NCBI RefSeq assembly: GCF_003952365.1
Contig: NZ_CP034443.1
Coordinates: forward strand, 5,697,001 to 5,761,000
From: Mesorhizobium sp. M9A.F.Ca.ET.002.03.1.2
GTDB taxonomy: Bacteria > Pseudomonadota > Alphaproteobacteria > Rhizobiales > Rhizobiaceae
Length of the DNA: 64,000 bases
Direction of reading: 5' to 3'
A program made the position numbers and the translations under genes. The notes under the pieces were generated by a model. It made no database searches and was not told where the DNA came from. It saw only the letters and a program-made list of their open reading frames with translations. This document shows, one piece after another, positions 8,194 through 15,549 of the stretch (position 1 is the first letter of the stretch; every line of letters starts with the position of its first letter).

Positions 8194-8667
8194 ATGCTGG
8201 ACAGCCTCGACCGGAAGATCGTCGCGGCGCTGGAGCGCGATGCTCGAATCTCCTTCGCGGCGCTCGCCGACGAGGTTGGCTTGAGCAAGACGCCGTGCTG
8301 GAAGCGGGTCAAGGCGCTGGAGGACGCCGGCATCATCCGCGGCTACTCGACTCGCGTCGACCCGGCGAAACTCGGCTTCGGCATCGAAGCCTTCATCCAG
8401 GTGTCGATCGATTTCGAGCTTTCCGAAGCCTTCGAGGCAGCGGTCCAGGCACACCCGCTGATCCGGCGCTGCCACGCCACGACAGGCGAGGCCGACTATC
8501 TCCTGCAGATCGTGACGGTCGACATGATGGCGCTGGACAGGATGCTGCGCGTCGAGCTCAGCCGCCTGCCCGGCGTGCGCCGGACGATCACCTCGATGGC
8601 CATGCGCGAGATCAAGGGGGACATTTCTTTCGCCAATGCCGTCGGACATACGCAGAAGACGCCTTAG
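8194..8667 (+). CDS. Lrp/AsnC-family transcriptional regulator
   Basis: A 157-residue protein with an N-terminal winged helix (LDRKIVAALERDARISFAAL ... VGLSKTPCWKRVKALEDAGI) and a C-terminal RAM/AsnC ligand domain (GFGIEAFIQVSID ... ATTGEADYLLQIV). These proteins form octameric rings that sense amino acids. ATG 8194 has GGAG eight bases upstream. Divergence from the dioxygenase gene suggests that it activates tryptophan breakdown, as KynR does in Pseudomonas; that role is inference. Confidence 0.9.
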   Translation: MLDSLDRKIVAALERDARISFAALADEVGLSKTPCWKRVKALEDAGIIRGYSTRVDPAKLGFGIEAFIQVSIDFELSEAFEAAVQAHPLIRRCHATTGEADYLLQIVTVDMMALDRMLRVELSRLPGVRRTITSMAMREIKGDISFANAVGHTQKTP

Positions 8668-8677
8668 GCGGGATGGT

Positions 8678-8860
8678 TCAGGCTGCGGTTTTGTCGGGCG
8701 TGTCTATCCATCGTGCCGGGCTTGGGGCCGGAACGATGCGCTCGTCCTCCCGCGATCCGGCATCGGCTTTCCGCTTTGGGCAGTCCTCGTAGCCGTGGTC
8801 GCGCCCGCCGCAATACGCGCAGCATTTCGCGGGAATATCGGGGCGAAACATTGTCGTCAT
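8678..8860 (-). CDS. 60-aa protein with CCHC zinc-knuckle motif
   Basis: The peptide starts MTTMFRPDIPAKCCAYCGGR and contains CAYCGGRDHGYEDCPKRK, an exact C-x2-C-x4-H-x4-C zinc knuckle, followed by a polar tail. Such knuckles bind single-stranded nucleic acid and are rare in bacteria. The gene is convergent with the Lrp gene, ten bases from its stop. Another reading frame covers part of the stretch, but only this one has the spaced Cys/His ligands. The function is unknown. Confidence 0.6.
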   Translation of the reverse strand: MTTMFRPDIPAKCCAYCGGRDHGYEDCPKRKADAGSREDERIVPAPSPARWIDTPDKTAA

Positions 8861-8947
8861 GCATTGAAATGCGCATGGCGCCCGTTCGGTTGCGTCCGCA
8901 CCGTCACATTTCGCTTACATTAGCGATTGGCCGCTGAATCCGAGGCT

Positions 8948-9064
8948 TTAAGGCGTGTAGCCCAGCGCCGCCAGGACCGACAGCCCTGCAACCAGGCCGA
9001 TTGCAATAACAATGCCGAAATGCCGTTGCAGGAATCCGGGCGGCCCCTGCCAATCGTATCGCAT
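8948..9064 (-). CDS. 38-aa single-span membrane protein
   Basis: A short gene with GGAG eight bases before ATG 9064. The peptide has a basic/aromatic N-terminus (MRYDWQGPPGFLQRHFG) and one membrane segment (IVIAIGLVAGLSVLAALGYTP) reaching the C-terminus. The good ribosome site, clean hydropathy and lack of a competing reading frame support it. Similar tiny membrane proteins are common in rhizobia without assigned roles. Confidence 0.55.
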   Translation of the reverse strand: MRYDWQGPPGFLQRHFGIVIAIGLVAGLSVLAALGYTP

Positions 9065-9191
9065 ATCTGAAACTCCGCCGCGTAAACTGGGGCGGAGTGT
9101 TCAGGCGTCAAGGCCGGCGGCCTGATAGGCGGTAGACAGGCAGCCGCCATTGTCCATATCGTGGTTCATATCGGAACATGGAAGCGCACTC

Positions 9192-9707
9192 ATGCCCGAG
9201 CATCCTTCATCGGCGGGAGAAAGCCATTCCCAGCCCGTTGCGGCATCTGACCCGCGCTTGGCCTTCGTTTATGCGGAGGCGGTGCGTGGTCTTCAACACC
9301 AGCAGAATGTGGTCGAGAGCCTCAACACGCGCGCCGGCAATCTGATCTTTGCAACCGCCTTCGTGAGTTCTCTCCTCGGCGGCAGAGCTCTGCTGGAGGG
9401 ACTGGGACTATGGGGCTGGCTGGCGCTGACGCTGCTTTTCCTGATCGGGCTGCTGGTCGTGATCATGTTGTGGCCCTACTACAATCTTACGTTCCGCTTC
9501 GATCCGGAGCAGCTGCTCCAGGACTTTGTCGATCAAAATCCTTCTGAAACCATGGATGGGATGCACCGCGTGCTTGCGCTCCGCATCAAGACCGACATGG
9601 CCAGCAATTGGCGGATCATTCAACGCCTGCGCATCTCGCTGCAGCTTGCCCTGTTTCTATTGTTGCTCGAACTTTTGGCGTGGCTGTTCGCGATTGCGCG
9701 CGTCTAG
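9192..9707 (+). CDS. SLATT-like integral membrane protein
   Basis: A 171-residue protein: cytosolic helix AFVYAEAVRGLQHQQNVVES, a pair of membrane segments (AGNLIFATAFVSSLLGGRAL; LALTLLFLIGLLVVIMLWPY), a soluble stretch of about 70 residues and a last segment LQLALFLLLLELLAWLFAIA. The layout, with R-A/T-G-x-L before the first span, resembles SLATT/Pycsar-type membrane effectors, although no nucleotide-signal synthase lies beside it. ATG 9192 with GGAAG upstream is preferred to a TTG at 9150. The similarity is by pattern only. Confidence 0.65.
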   Translation: MPEHPSSAGESHSQPVAASDPRLAFVYAEAVRGLQHQQNVVESLNTRAGNLIFATAFVSSLLGGRALLEGLGLWGWLALTLLFLIGLLVVIMLWPYYNLTFRFDPEQLLQDFVDQNPSETMDGMHRVLALRIKTDMASNWRIIQRLRISLQLALFLLLLELLAWLFAIARV

Positions 9708-9822
9708 GCTAAGCCCGGCTGATCCAGCGGTGCCTAGCAGCCGACGATGCTCAAGCAGGTAACGGCATCAAGCGGCTTCATTCGCGGAAGAGAAGGTGTT
9801 AGACAGCGTCCACTTCCTCTAC

Positions 9823-9896
9823 TCCCGCTTCGTCTAATGGTAGGACAGCGCCCTTTGAAGGCGTGAATCGTGGTTCGAGCCCATGAGCGGGAACCA
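9823..9896 (+). tRNA. tRNA-Gln (anticodon TTG)
   Basis: A complete cloverleaf can be drawn: acceptor TCCCGCT/AGCGGGA, discriminator A, encoded CCA, D arm GTC/GAC, anticodon stem GCGCC/GGCGT with loop CTTTGAA (anticodon TTG), a four-base variable region, and T arm CGTGG-TTCGAGC-CCATG. The 5' half (TTCGTCTA) resembles rhizobial tRNA-Glu more than the usual tRNA-Gln. It stands alone, in an accessory region. Confidence 0.85.
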
Positions 9897-9899
9897 GCA

Positions 9900-9916
9900 T
9901 CGCCCGCGCCGGGCGA
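9900..9916 (+). terminator. hairpin after the tRNA
   Basis: Perfect seven-base stem TCGCCCG/CGGGCGA with a three-base loop, starting four bases after the tRNA CCA. There is no T run, so it may be an RNA 3'-end processing or pausing hairpin and not a full intrinsic terminator. Confidence 0.5.
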
Positions 9917-9929
9917 GCGATCAGCCTTG

Positions 9930-10047
9930 ATCCGATCAGCCTGCTGCAAGGCGCCAACAACGCCTGGGCGAAACCGGCATGCCTTCCCTTTCCGAGCGGG
10001 CAAGGATGGTCGGGCGGACTAGGGAACCCTATAACGACCAGATGTGA
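9930..10047 (+). pseudogene. remnant of a paralog of the 101-aa gene at 6257
   Basis: The last 69 bases (9979-10047) read MPSLSERARMVGRTREPYND plus QM-stop, matching MPSFSKLARMVGQMKEPYND at 6494-6562 with the same length and stop. Upstream, in another frame, DPISLLQGAN matches FPIRLLELAN, so at least one frameshift has occurred, and the 5' half is gone. It directly precedes the DUF3606 gene. Confidence 0.75.
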
Positions 10048-10058
10048 CGGAGGACAAC

Positions 10059-10241
10059 ATGGCCGACGACAAATCCAAGACCAAGCAGGATCGCAAGCTG
10101 GTTTCCAGCGAGGAGCCTTACGAAGTTGCGGCTTTTGCGAAAAAATACGGCATACCGCCGAGCGAGGCCGCGACCATCATCAAGCGGTACGGGCCTTCGA
10201 GGAAGAAGCTCGACGCGCATATGGCGAGCCGCAACGCCTGA
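10059..10241 (+). CDS. DUF3606-family small protein
   Basis: Sixty residues: a Lys/Asp-rich start (MADDKSKTKQDRKLVSSEEP) followed by YEVAAFAKKYGIPPSEAATIIKRYG, the helix-turn-helix-like core of DUF3606. CGGAGGA is just upstream of ATG 10059. Members are small, often stress-induced and of unknown function. A diverged relative lies at 11010. Confidence 0.8.
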   Translation: MADDKSKTKQDRKLVSSEEPYEVAAFAKKYGIPPSEAATIIKRYGPSRKKLDAHMASRNA

Positions 10242-10514
10242 TCCGCCTTGGCGGCGTCACGGGTTAAAGGAACCTCGCATCCCAAGGGTCCGGTCGGTGC
10301 CCTGGCCTGCCTCACAATGAGCCTGTGAAACGCTGTCATGCGGCCTGGCCTGGCCCATCCGGCAGGCTTGGCCATGCCGCGGCGGGCTTGACCACGCCGC
10401 CTGTTTTCGGCCCGCTATTGCCATCGACCGGATTCAACGTCAGGTTTCAAGAACGCAACAACTCGTTTACTTCGAGACGCTACCAGTCCGGCGAAGATTC
10501 GTTGGGGAGGTTGG
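10242..10514. other. intergenic stretch without a recognisable gene
   Basis: Short GC-rich inverted stretches (ggcctggcctgg and ggcaggcttggcc) are present, but there is no convincing reading frame or RNA gene. Confidence 0.5.
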
Positions 10515-10724
10515 ATGTCGGACCGTGCATTGCGCTTTGAATGTGTCATGGAGCCAAACGGCCGGTGGATGGTCTGGGACACCAGGATCGATCTGCCGGC
10601 CCAGTTTTCGGCGCTTGCGCTGATCGGCCTGTGTCACGACGAGGCCGTCTCGCTCTGCAATCTCCTGAATAAGACCGGCTCCGATACAGCTTCCGCCGAT
10701 ACCCGACAGAGCCGGGCCTCCTGA
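10515..10724 (+). CDS. 69-aa protein, function unknown
   Basis: The peptide MSDRALRFECVMEPNGRWMV ... TDLP-like DLPAQFSALALIGLCHDEAV has a compact beta-hairpin plus helix look; GGAGG stands about eight bases before the ATG. It is typical of small conserved rhizobial proteins, but no domain is recognised. Confidence 0.55.
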   Translation: MSDRALRFECVMEPNGRWMVWDTRIDLPAQFSALALIGLCHDEAVSLCNLLNKTGSDTASADTRQSRAS

Positions 10725-11009
10725 TGGTTGCGCTGCCCAGCGCCGAGGCTGCCGGCGTTCCGAACTGAATCCATCGATCTGCGGAATGGCCGTTTGCCAA
10801 CCCGGTTTCTGCGGGAGCGTAAACGGCGCCGGGCTCGCGCGGCTGCAGGATAAACTCCCCTCGCCCTGGAAGGCTGCCTTGCGGGTGGAGCGCGCGTGGC
10901 ATGACACGCAGATGTCGCTCGCCGTTTGCTTCGGAGGACCGGGATTTTGCCTTGACAAACAAAGATGCTATATTAGCTGACTAATCGATTCACAGTTTGG
11001 CGAACTGGC

Positions 11010-11195
11010 ATGGCCAAGAAGAAATCAAAGCTGGAACCGTCCGGCATTTCCGCGGTCTCCGCGGCGGAAGCCCATGAAGCGACCTACTTTGCCCGGAAGT
11101 GCGGGCTGACGCGGGATGAAGCGCTGAAGATCATGCGCGAGGCCCAGGGCTGGGTGAGCACGACGATGCCAACCACCGCCAAGCGGAAGAATTAG
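11010..11195 (+). CDS. DUF3606-like small protein
   Basis: Sixty-one residues with a Lys-rich start and the core EATYFARKCGLTRDEALKIMRE, aligning with EVAAFAKKYGIPPSEAATII of the protein at 10059. It is preceded by a CAGTT/AACTG inverted repeat at 10994-11008. Probably a diverged DUF3606 member; the role is unknown. Confidence 0.7.
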   Translation: MAKKKSKLEPSGISAVSAAEAHEATYFARKCGLTRDEALKIMREAQGWVSTTMPTTAKRKN

Positions 11196-11341
11196 GCCCA
11201 CGAGGCAGTGGGCGGCAAGGCTTCGGCCAGGAAGGCAGCCGACCTTCGAGCGACACGAAGGGCACGCGGCGTTGAGCGGAAGTTCCGGCTCGCCCCGTCT
11301 GCCCTTGACCCTCAGCCTTGACCCTCTGCCCTGACGGAGTC

Positions 11342-11552
11342 CTACGCTTGCCGTCCAACCGGCAAAGCCGCTTGCGCGCTCGCCCGCGCCACGATCGCGT
11401 CCAGCGGCTCCGGCCGGTGCAGCAGAAATCCCTGACCGAAGGCAACGCCCATATCCCTGAGGACGTCGAGCGCATCCTGCTCTTCGATCTTCTCCGCCAC
11501 CACGGAGCAGCCGAGGCTTCTGGCGATGCCCGTATGGCCGAGACAGATTCAC
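11342..11552 (-). pseudogene. C-terminal end of an EAL domain, separated from its gene
   Basis: The frame ending at TAG 11342 reads ARSLGCSVVAEKIEEQDALD and VLRDMGVAFGQGFLLHRPEP, the last third of an EAL phosphodiesterase domain (the VAExVE loop and the GxGF/QGxLxxRP ending). Exactly this part is missing from the GGDEF-EAL gene at 12230-14212. It is best read as that gene's true 3' end. Confidence 0.8.
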
Positions 11553-12120
11553 GGTCAGAAGCGGCTTTGCGCATATCTCGATGAAGGAAGTCGGATCTTG
11601 ATCGCATCGACGGAATGCGCCAGTAGATACGTTCGAACGAGCTCATCCCCGCTCCGAATCGTCGAGCTGACGCGGCCAGCGCGCCGCGCGCCTTGCGCGA
11701 CAACTGTCGGCGGCAGGAATTTGTGACGCGGCGTTTCCGTGATCTCGAAGCCATCCCGGAAGCGGTGCCCCGTCTCGTCGATGACGGCGTCGAGAATCCT
11801 CAGAGCTGTGACGTTCTGAGATGCAGGCTTCGTATAGGTCCGCACGCCGCGCGTGAGCGCCTCCCGATGCCTTCAGGTCTGGAGCTCTGGGACTCATCGA
11901 CGGCCCGAACATCTGGCCGCCGAGCGGCAATGGTCTGGGAATGAGGTCCCTCTACGGCGGACTCGGACGCCGCAGATGGTTTGGATTAATGCGGCAACGC
12001 GAACCGCTCCGCCGCGGGATGACCCAACGTGGCAACCGGCGGGATCAGACGGGTCCAACTCTCGATTGACGATCCGATCTCCTGGGACGACCACAGTCGC
12101 GCGTCAGGCCGCAGCGGGGA
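11553..12120 (-). pseudogene. indel-rich second copy of the EAL-domain middle
   Basis: The stretch follows 12330-12760 closely, e.g. gatcttgatcgcatcgacgg and gaacgagctcatccccgctc are shared, but single-base gains and losses occur every 10-20 bases and some parts have diverged. No frame survives. It may be a decayed tandem duplication or an error-rich contig end left in the assembly. Confidence 0.75.
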
Positions 12121-12229
12121 CCCTCGGGCCTTTGCGACGGGGCTCAGCGTGCCCCAGTCGGCGTCATTTTTCTCGCAAGCCAGAAGCTCGTAAAATCCGC
12201 CGAATTTTCTTCTCGGCCGTACAACTCGC

Positions 12230-14212
12230 TTATTTCTCCCGCCCCTCCCGTTCCGATTTGTTCTCAGGCATGACCGGCGAAGTGTCCGGGCGCCGCCAGC
12301 CGCGCCCGATATTGGCCGAGACGATCTCACGGTCGAAGCGGCTTTGCGCAATATGCTCGATGAAGGAACCGTCGATCTTGATCGCATCGACGGGAAAGCG
12401 CCGGAGATATTCGAACGAGCTCATCCCCGCTCCGAAATCGTCGAGGCTGACGCGGCAGCGCCGCTCGCGCGCCTTGCGGACGAACTGTTCGGCGGCAGTG
12501 AAATTGGTGACCGCGGCGGTTTCCGTGATCTCGAAGCCAATGCCGGAATGCGGTGCCCCGGTCTCGTCGATGACGGCGTCGACGAAATCCCAGAGCTGCG
12601 GGTCGCTCAGCGTCTGCGCCGACAGGTTGAAGCCGAGCGTGAGCGCCCCCGATTTCAGCGCCGGACCATGAAGCGAGAGCGCAGTCCTGATGATCCAGCG
12701 ATCGAGCCGCGAGGCAACGCCGAACCGCTCCGCCGCCGGGATGAACTCGCCCGGCGGGATCAGCCGCCCGTTGCGTCCGACCAGCCGCGCGAGGACCTCG
12801 GCATGGCGGCTCTCGTCCCAGGGTTTTCCAAGCCGATGGATTTCCTGGCCGAACAGTTTCAGCCTTCCGTCTTCCATGGCATCGACGGTGTCGGCCGCCA
12901 GCCGCGCCGCATTGAGGCCACTGGTCCCGGATGTTGTCTCAGGGGAGAACACCGCGAAGCGATTGCGCCCGGCGGCCTTGGCCGCATAGCAGGCGTCGTC
13001 GGCGCAGGCGAGCGCGTCGGCCACCGTGGTGGTCCGGTCGGCGACATGGGCGATGCCGATACTGGCCGCGAGCTTGCGCGACGCCGCCGAGCCGGGTTCG
13101 GCGTCGCGAACCGCCGCGAGAACGGCGCCGGCCAGCTTTTCGGCTTGCCGTGCGTCGCAATCGGGCACCAGCAGCGCGAACTCGTCGCCGCCGAGCCGCG
13201 CGGCATGCGCCGACGGCGGCAGACAGCCCAGAATGCCCTCGGCGACGCTTTTCAGCGCGAGGTCGCCGGCGGCGTGGCCGGCGAAGTCGTTCAGGGCCTT
13301 GAAGTAGTCGAGATCGACGTAGAAGACCGCAAGCGGGCGCGCCGTTGCGATATGGTAGGCCAGCAGCCGGTCGAATGCGGCGCGATTCAAAAGGCCGGTC
13401 AGCGCGTCGTAATGGGCCGCGTGGGCAAGCTCCTGCTCGCGTTGCTTCGCCTCGGTGACGTCGCGCACCGTGCCGAGGATCTGACCTGACGATTGAGCGT
13501 CGGCAATGAAGCGCAGCAGCGATTCGACGTGCCGGACCTCGCCGTCCCGCTTGATGATCCGGTATTGCACGGCGACGACCTTTTGCGTTTGCAACGGCAC
13601 CATGTGGGCCCGCTCGGTGTCGTCCTTGTCGTCGGGATGCAGATAACTGTGCCAGAGGTCGTGCGGCACCTCGTCGGTGTCGGCGACAAACCCGAAGATC
13701 TCCCTGGTGCGCTCGTCCCAGTAGCTTTTGCGTGTCGCCAGATCGTGATGCCAGATGCCGGTGCCGCTGGCCGCCAGTGCCAGGCGAAAGCGCACATTCA
13801 CCTGTTCAAGCTCGTGTTCCGCTTGCTTCTGCTTGGTGATGTCGGTCTGGACGCCCATCAGCCGGACGGGCTTGCCTTCCGCGTCGCGCTCGACCACCCC
13901 GCCGCGATCGAGAACCCATACCCAATCGCCGGATTTGTGCTTCAGCCTGAGCTCGGTCTCGATCGAACCGGTCAGGCCGGCAATGTGGCGTTCGCCGCTC
14001 GCCGTCGCCCGCTCGCGATCGTCAGGATGCGTCAGCTGCAGCCAGAGATCGCTTGTCTCGGCAAGCTCTCCCTCGCCATAGCCGAGCATTTGCGACCACA
14101 TTGTCGAGTAGAAGCACTCTCCGGTCCTCAGATCCCAGTCCCACACGCCAAGATGCGCGCGTTCGAGCGCAAGCTCCCAGAACTCTCCGTCGCGATTCTT
14201 CTTCTCAGCCAT
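12230..14212 (-). CDS. PAS-PAS-GGDEF-EAL cyclic-di-GMP protein, EAL domain cut short
   Basis: A 660-residue frame. PAS 1 is residues ~10-125 (AHLGVWDWDLRTGECFYSTM), PAS 2 ~130-260 (GTGIWHHDLATRKSYWDERT). The GGDEF domain runs ~275-430 with an intact RLGGDEFALL active site and DALTGLLNRAAF start. The EAL domain has AEVLARL, FNLSAQ, FEITET and DDFGAGMSSFEYL, then leaves the family at REIVSANIG and ends in unrelated residues. The missing end is found at 11342-11552. The intact product would make and/or degrade c-di-GMP under control of two PAS sensors; no membrane segment is present, so it is cytosolic. It lies downstream of the binding-protein and sensor-MFS genes on the same strand and probably shares their signal. 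Confidence 0.85.
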   Translation of the reverse strand: MAEKKNRDGEFWELALERAHLGVWDWDLRTGECFYSTMWSQMLGYGEGELAETSDLWLQLTHPDDRERATASGERHIAGLTGSIETELRLKHKSGDWVWVLDRGGVVERDAEGKPVRLMGVQTDITKQKQAEHELEQVNVRFRLALAASGTGIWHHDLATRKSYWDERTREIFGFVADTDEVPHDLWHSYLHPDDKDDTERAHMVPLQTQKVVAVQYRIIKRDGEVRHVESLLRFIADAQSSGQILGTVRDVTEAKQREQELAHAAHYDALTGLLNRAAFDRLLAYHIATARPLAVFYVDLDYFKALNDFAGHAAGDLALKSVAEGILGCLPPSAHAARLGGDEFALLVPDCDARQAEKLAGAVLAAVRDAEPGSAASRKLAASIGIAHVADRTTTVADALACADDACYAAKAAGRNRFAVFSPETTSGTSGLNAARLAADTVDAMEDGRLKLFGQEIHRLGKPWDESRHAEVLARLVGRNGRLIPPGEFIPAAERFGVASRLDRWIIRTALSLHGPALKSGALTLGFNLSAQTLSDPQLWDFVDAVIDETGAPHSGIGFEITETAAVTNFTAAEQFVRKARERRCRVSLDDFGAGMSSFEYLRRFPVDAIKIDGSFIEHIAQSRFDREIVSANIGRGWRRPDTSPVMPENKSEREGREK

Positions 14213-14458
14213 GCCCTGGCCTTGCCCGCTTTGCCGCGGCCAATGTGCGGCAAAAGCAAAGAAGAAACCGTTACCGCGGGGATCGCGAAATCAACCGGGC
14301 GGAAACGCAGGTCTCATTCCTTCCGAATGGACCGGGTCAAGCTGGGCCTGGAGGTGTCGACGCGGCGAGGTGTGGTCTGACGGTTGGTTTGATCAGGGGT
14401 GGCTTTGCGCACATATGGGCGTTCATTCCCCAACCCCGAGATGCCTCTGCCCCTTGGG

Positions 14459-15463
14459 TCAGTTGTTCACCGCCTCGGCCACTTGCAGGAAAGCGAATGG
14501 AGGATAGCGGCCCAGCTTTTTGGCGACCTCCATGTTCACGACATAGGCGAAGTCGGTTGACCGCACGATCGGAAGATCGCCGGGGGTCGCTCCGTCGCGC
14601 AGGATCTTGAGCGCTTGTTCCGCTGCGAGACGTCCGACGTCTTCCAGCCGCGCCGCAATGGAGAGCATCGCGTGATGCTCGCGCACCAGCGGCTCATATG
14701 GGCTGACTACGGCGATGCCGTTGTCGACGGCCGTCTTCGTGAACAACTCGCCATTGGCGTTCAGGAACGAGCTCGATCCGACGTAAAGCCACCGGACTCC
14801 CTGCTCGCGCAACTCGGCCATGCGCTCCACAATCCGCGCAATGTCGGGAACGCCGTTATTTCCGGGGTCGATTTCGAGCGCGACCAGCTCGATACCGAGC
14901 GTCGGCGCAATTTTCTTGAGTTCTTCTGCCGTGATCGCCGAATTGCGTTCGTTCGAGTTGTAGAGCAGGCCGAGCTTATCGAACGTCGGATCGTACTGGC
15001 GGACGATCTCGATGTTGATCGCTTCCGGCACCCGGTTGAAGGTTCCGGCGACATTGGCGCGTCCGCTGCCTTCGAAGCCCTTGGCGATGTGCGTGCCGAA
15101 GGGGTCAGCAACTTTCACGAAGACAACAGGAATCTCGGTGATAAATGCAGGGTTGGCCGTATCGTCCAGCGTGCCGATGACGCCAAGCGTCCCGTTCGTG
15201 CCATAGGTGAGCACCAGATCGGCCGGCATAGCCCGCGCCTGGGCGATTGCGGTGGGGATGCGCGACTTGTCCTGTGCCAGATCGATGATCGTCACGTCTG
15301 CGGCGAAGCCGCTCTTTTTGATCCCCGCCTTGAACCCTTCGCAGACATTTTCGCACCCTTCGTAGAAGATGCCCAGTATCTGCTTTCTATCGGCCGCATC
15401 GGCCACGGTGGTCATCACGAAAAACACGGCCAATGTGAGCAGTCTGCGCGCAATCGATTTCAC
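14459..15463 (-). CDS. ABC_sub_bind-type periplasmic binding protein
   Basis: A 334-residue exported protein with signal peptide ARRLLTLAVFFVMTTVADA. The fold follows the ABC_sub_bind (PF04392) family: ILGIFYEGCENVCEGFKAGI, then DLVLTYGTNGTLGVIG, IPVVFVKVADPFGT, KLGLLYNSNERNS and NGIAVVSPYEPLVREHHAML. GTG 15463 is chosen because GGGGGAG stands just upstream; a TTG at 15493 is weaker. No ABC permease or ATPase is adjacent. Its neighbours are a sensor-MFS gene (86 bases upstream) and a GGDEF-EAL gene, so it may present a ligand to a sensor and not feed a transporter. Confidence 0.85.
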   Translation of the reverse strand: MKSIARRLLTLAVFFVMTTVADAADRKQILGIFYEGCENVCEGFKAGIKKSGFAADVTIIDLAQDKSRIPTAIAQARAMPADLVLTYGTNGTLGVIGTLDDTANPAFITEIPVVFVKVADPFGTHIAKGFEGSGRANVAGTFNRVPEAINIEIVRQYDPTFDKLGLLYNSNERNSAITAEELKKIAPTLGIELVALEIDPGNNGVPDIARIVERMAELREQGVRWLYVGSSSFLNANGELFTKTAVDNGIAVVSPYEPLVREHHAMLSIAARLEDVGRLAAEQALKILRDGATPGDLPIVRSTDFAYVVNMEVAKKLGRYPPFAFLQVAEAVNN

Positions 15464-15549
15464 GACAACTCCCCCTATGAACCCAAGCACCAAGTCTAAC
15501 GCTGCCTAGCCCTGGCGGGCAATTTCTAGCTAATTTACCGCCAACTAAT

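Noticed and set aside
10949..10980. CTTGAC and CTATAT boxes before the DUF3606-like gene
   Set aside because: Spacing of 11 bases is far from the 17-18 needed for a sigma70-type promoter; left unannotated.
11131..11754. 207-codon frame covering the EAL fragment in another phase
   Set aside because: It runs across the indel-rich copy and antisense to the DUF3606-like gene; the genuine EAL peptide is in a different frame.
12344..13489. 381-codon plus-strand frame opposite the GGDEF-EAL gene
   Set aside because: Shadow of a gene with intact GGDEF and PAS motifs; composition is Arg/Gly/Ala-rich without structure.
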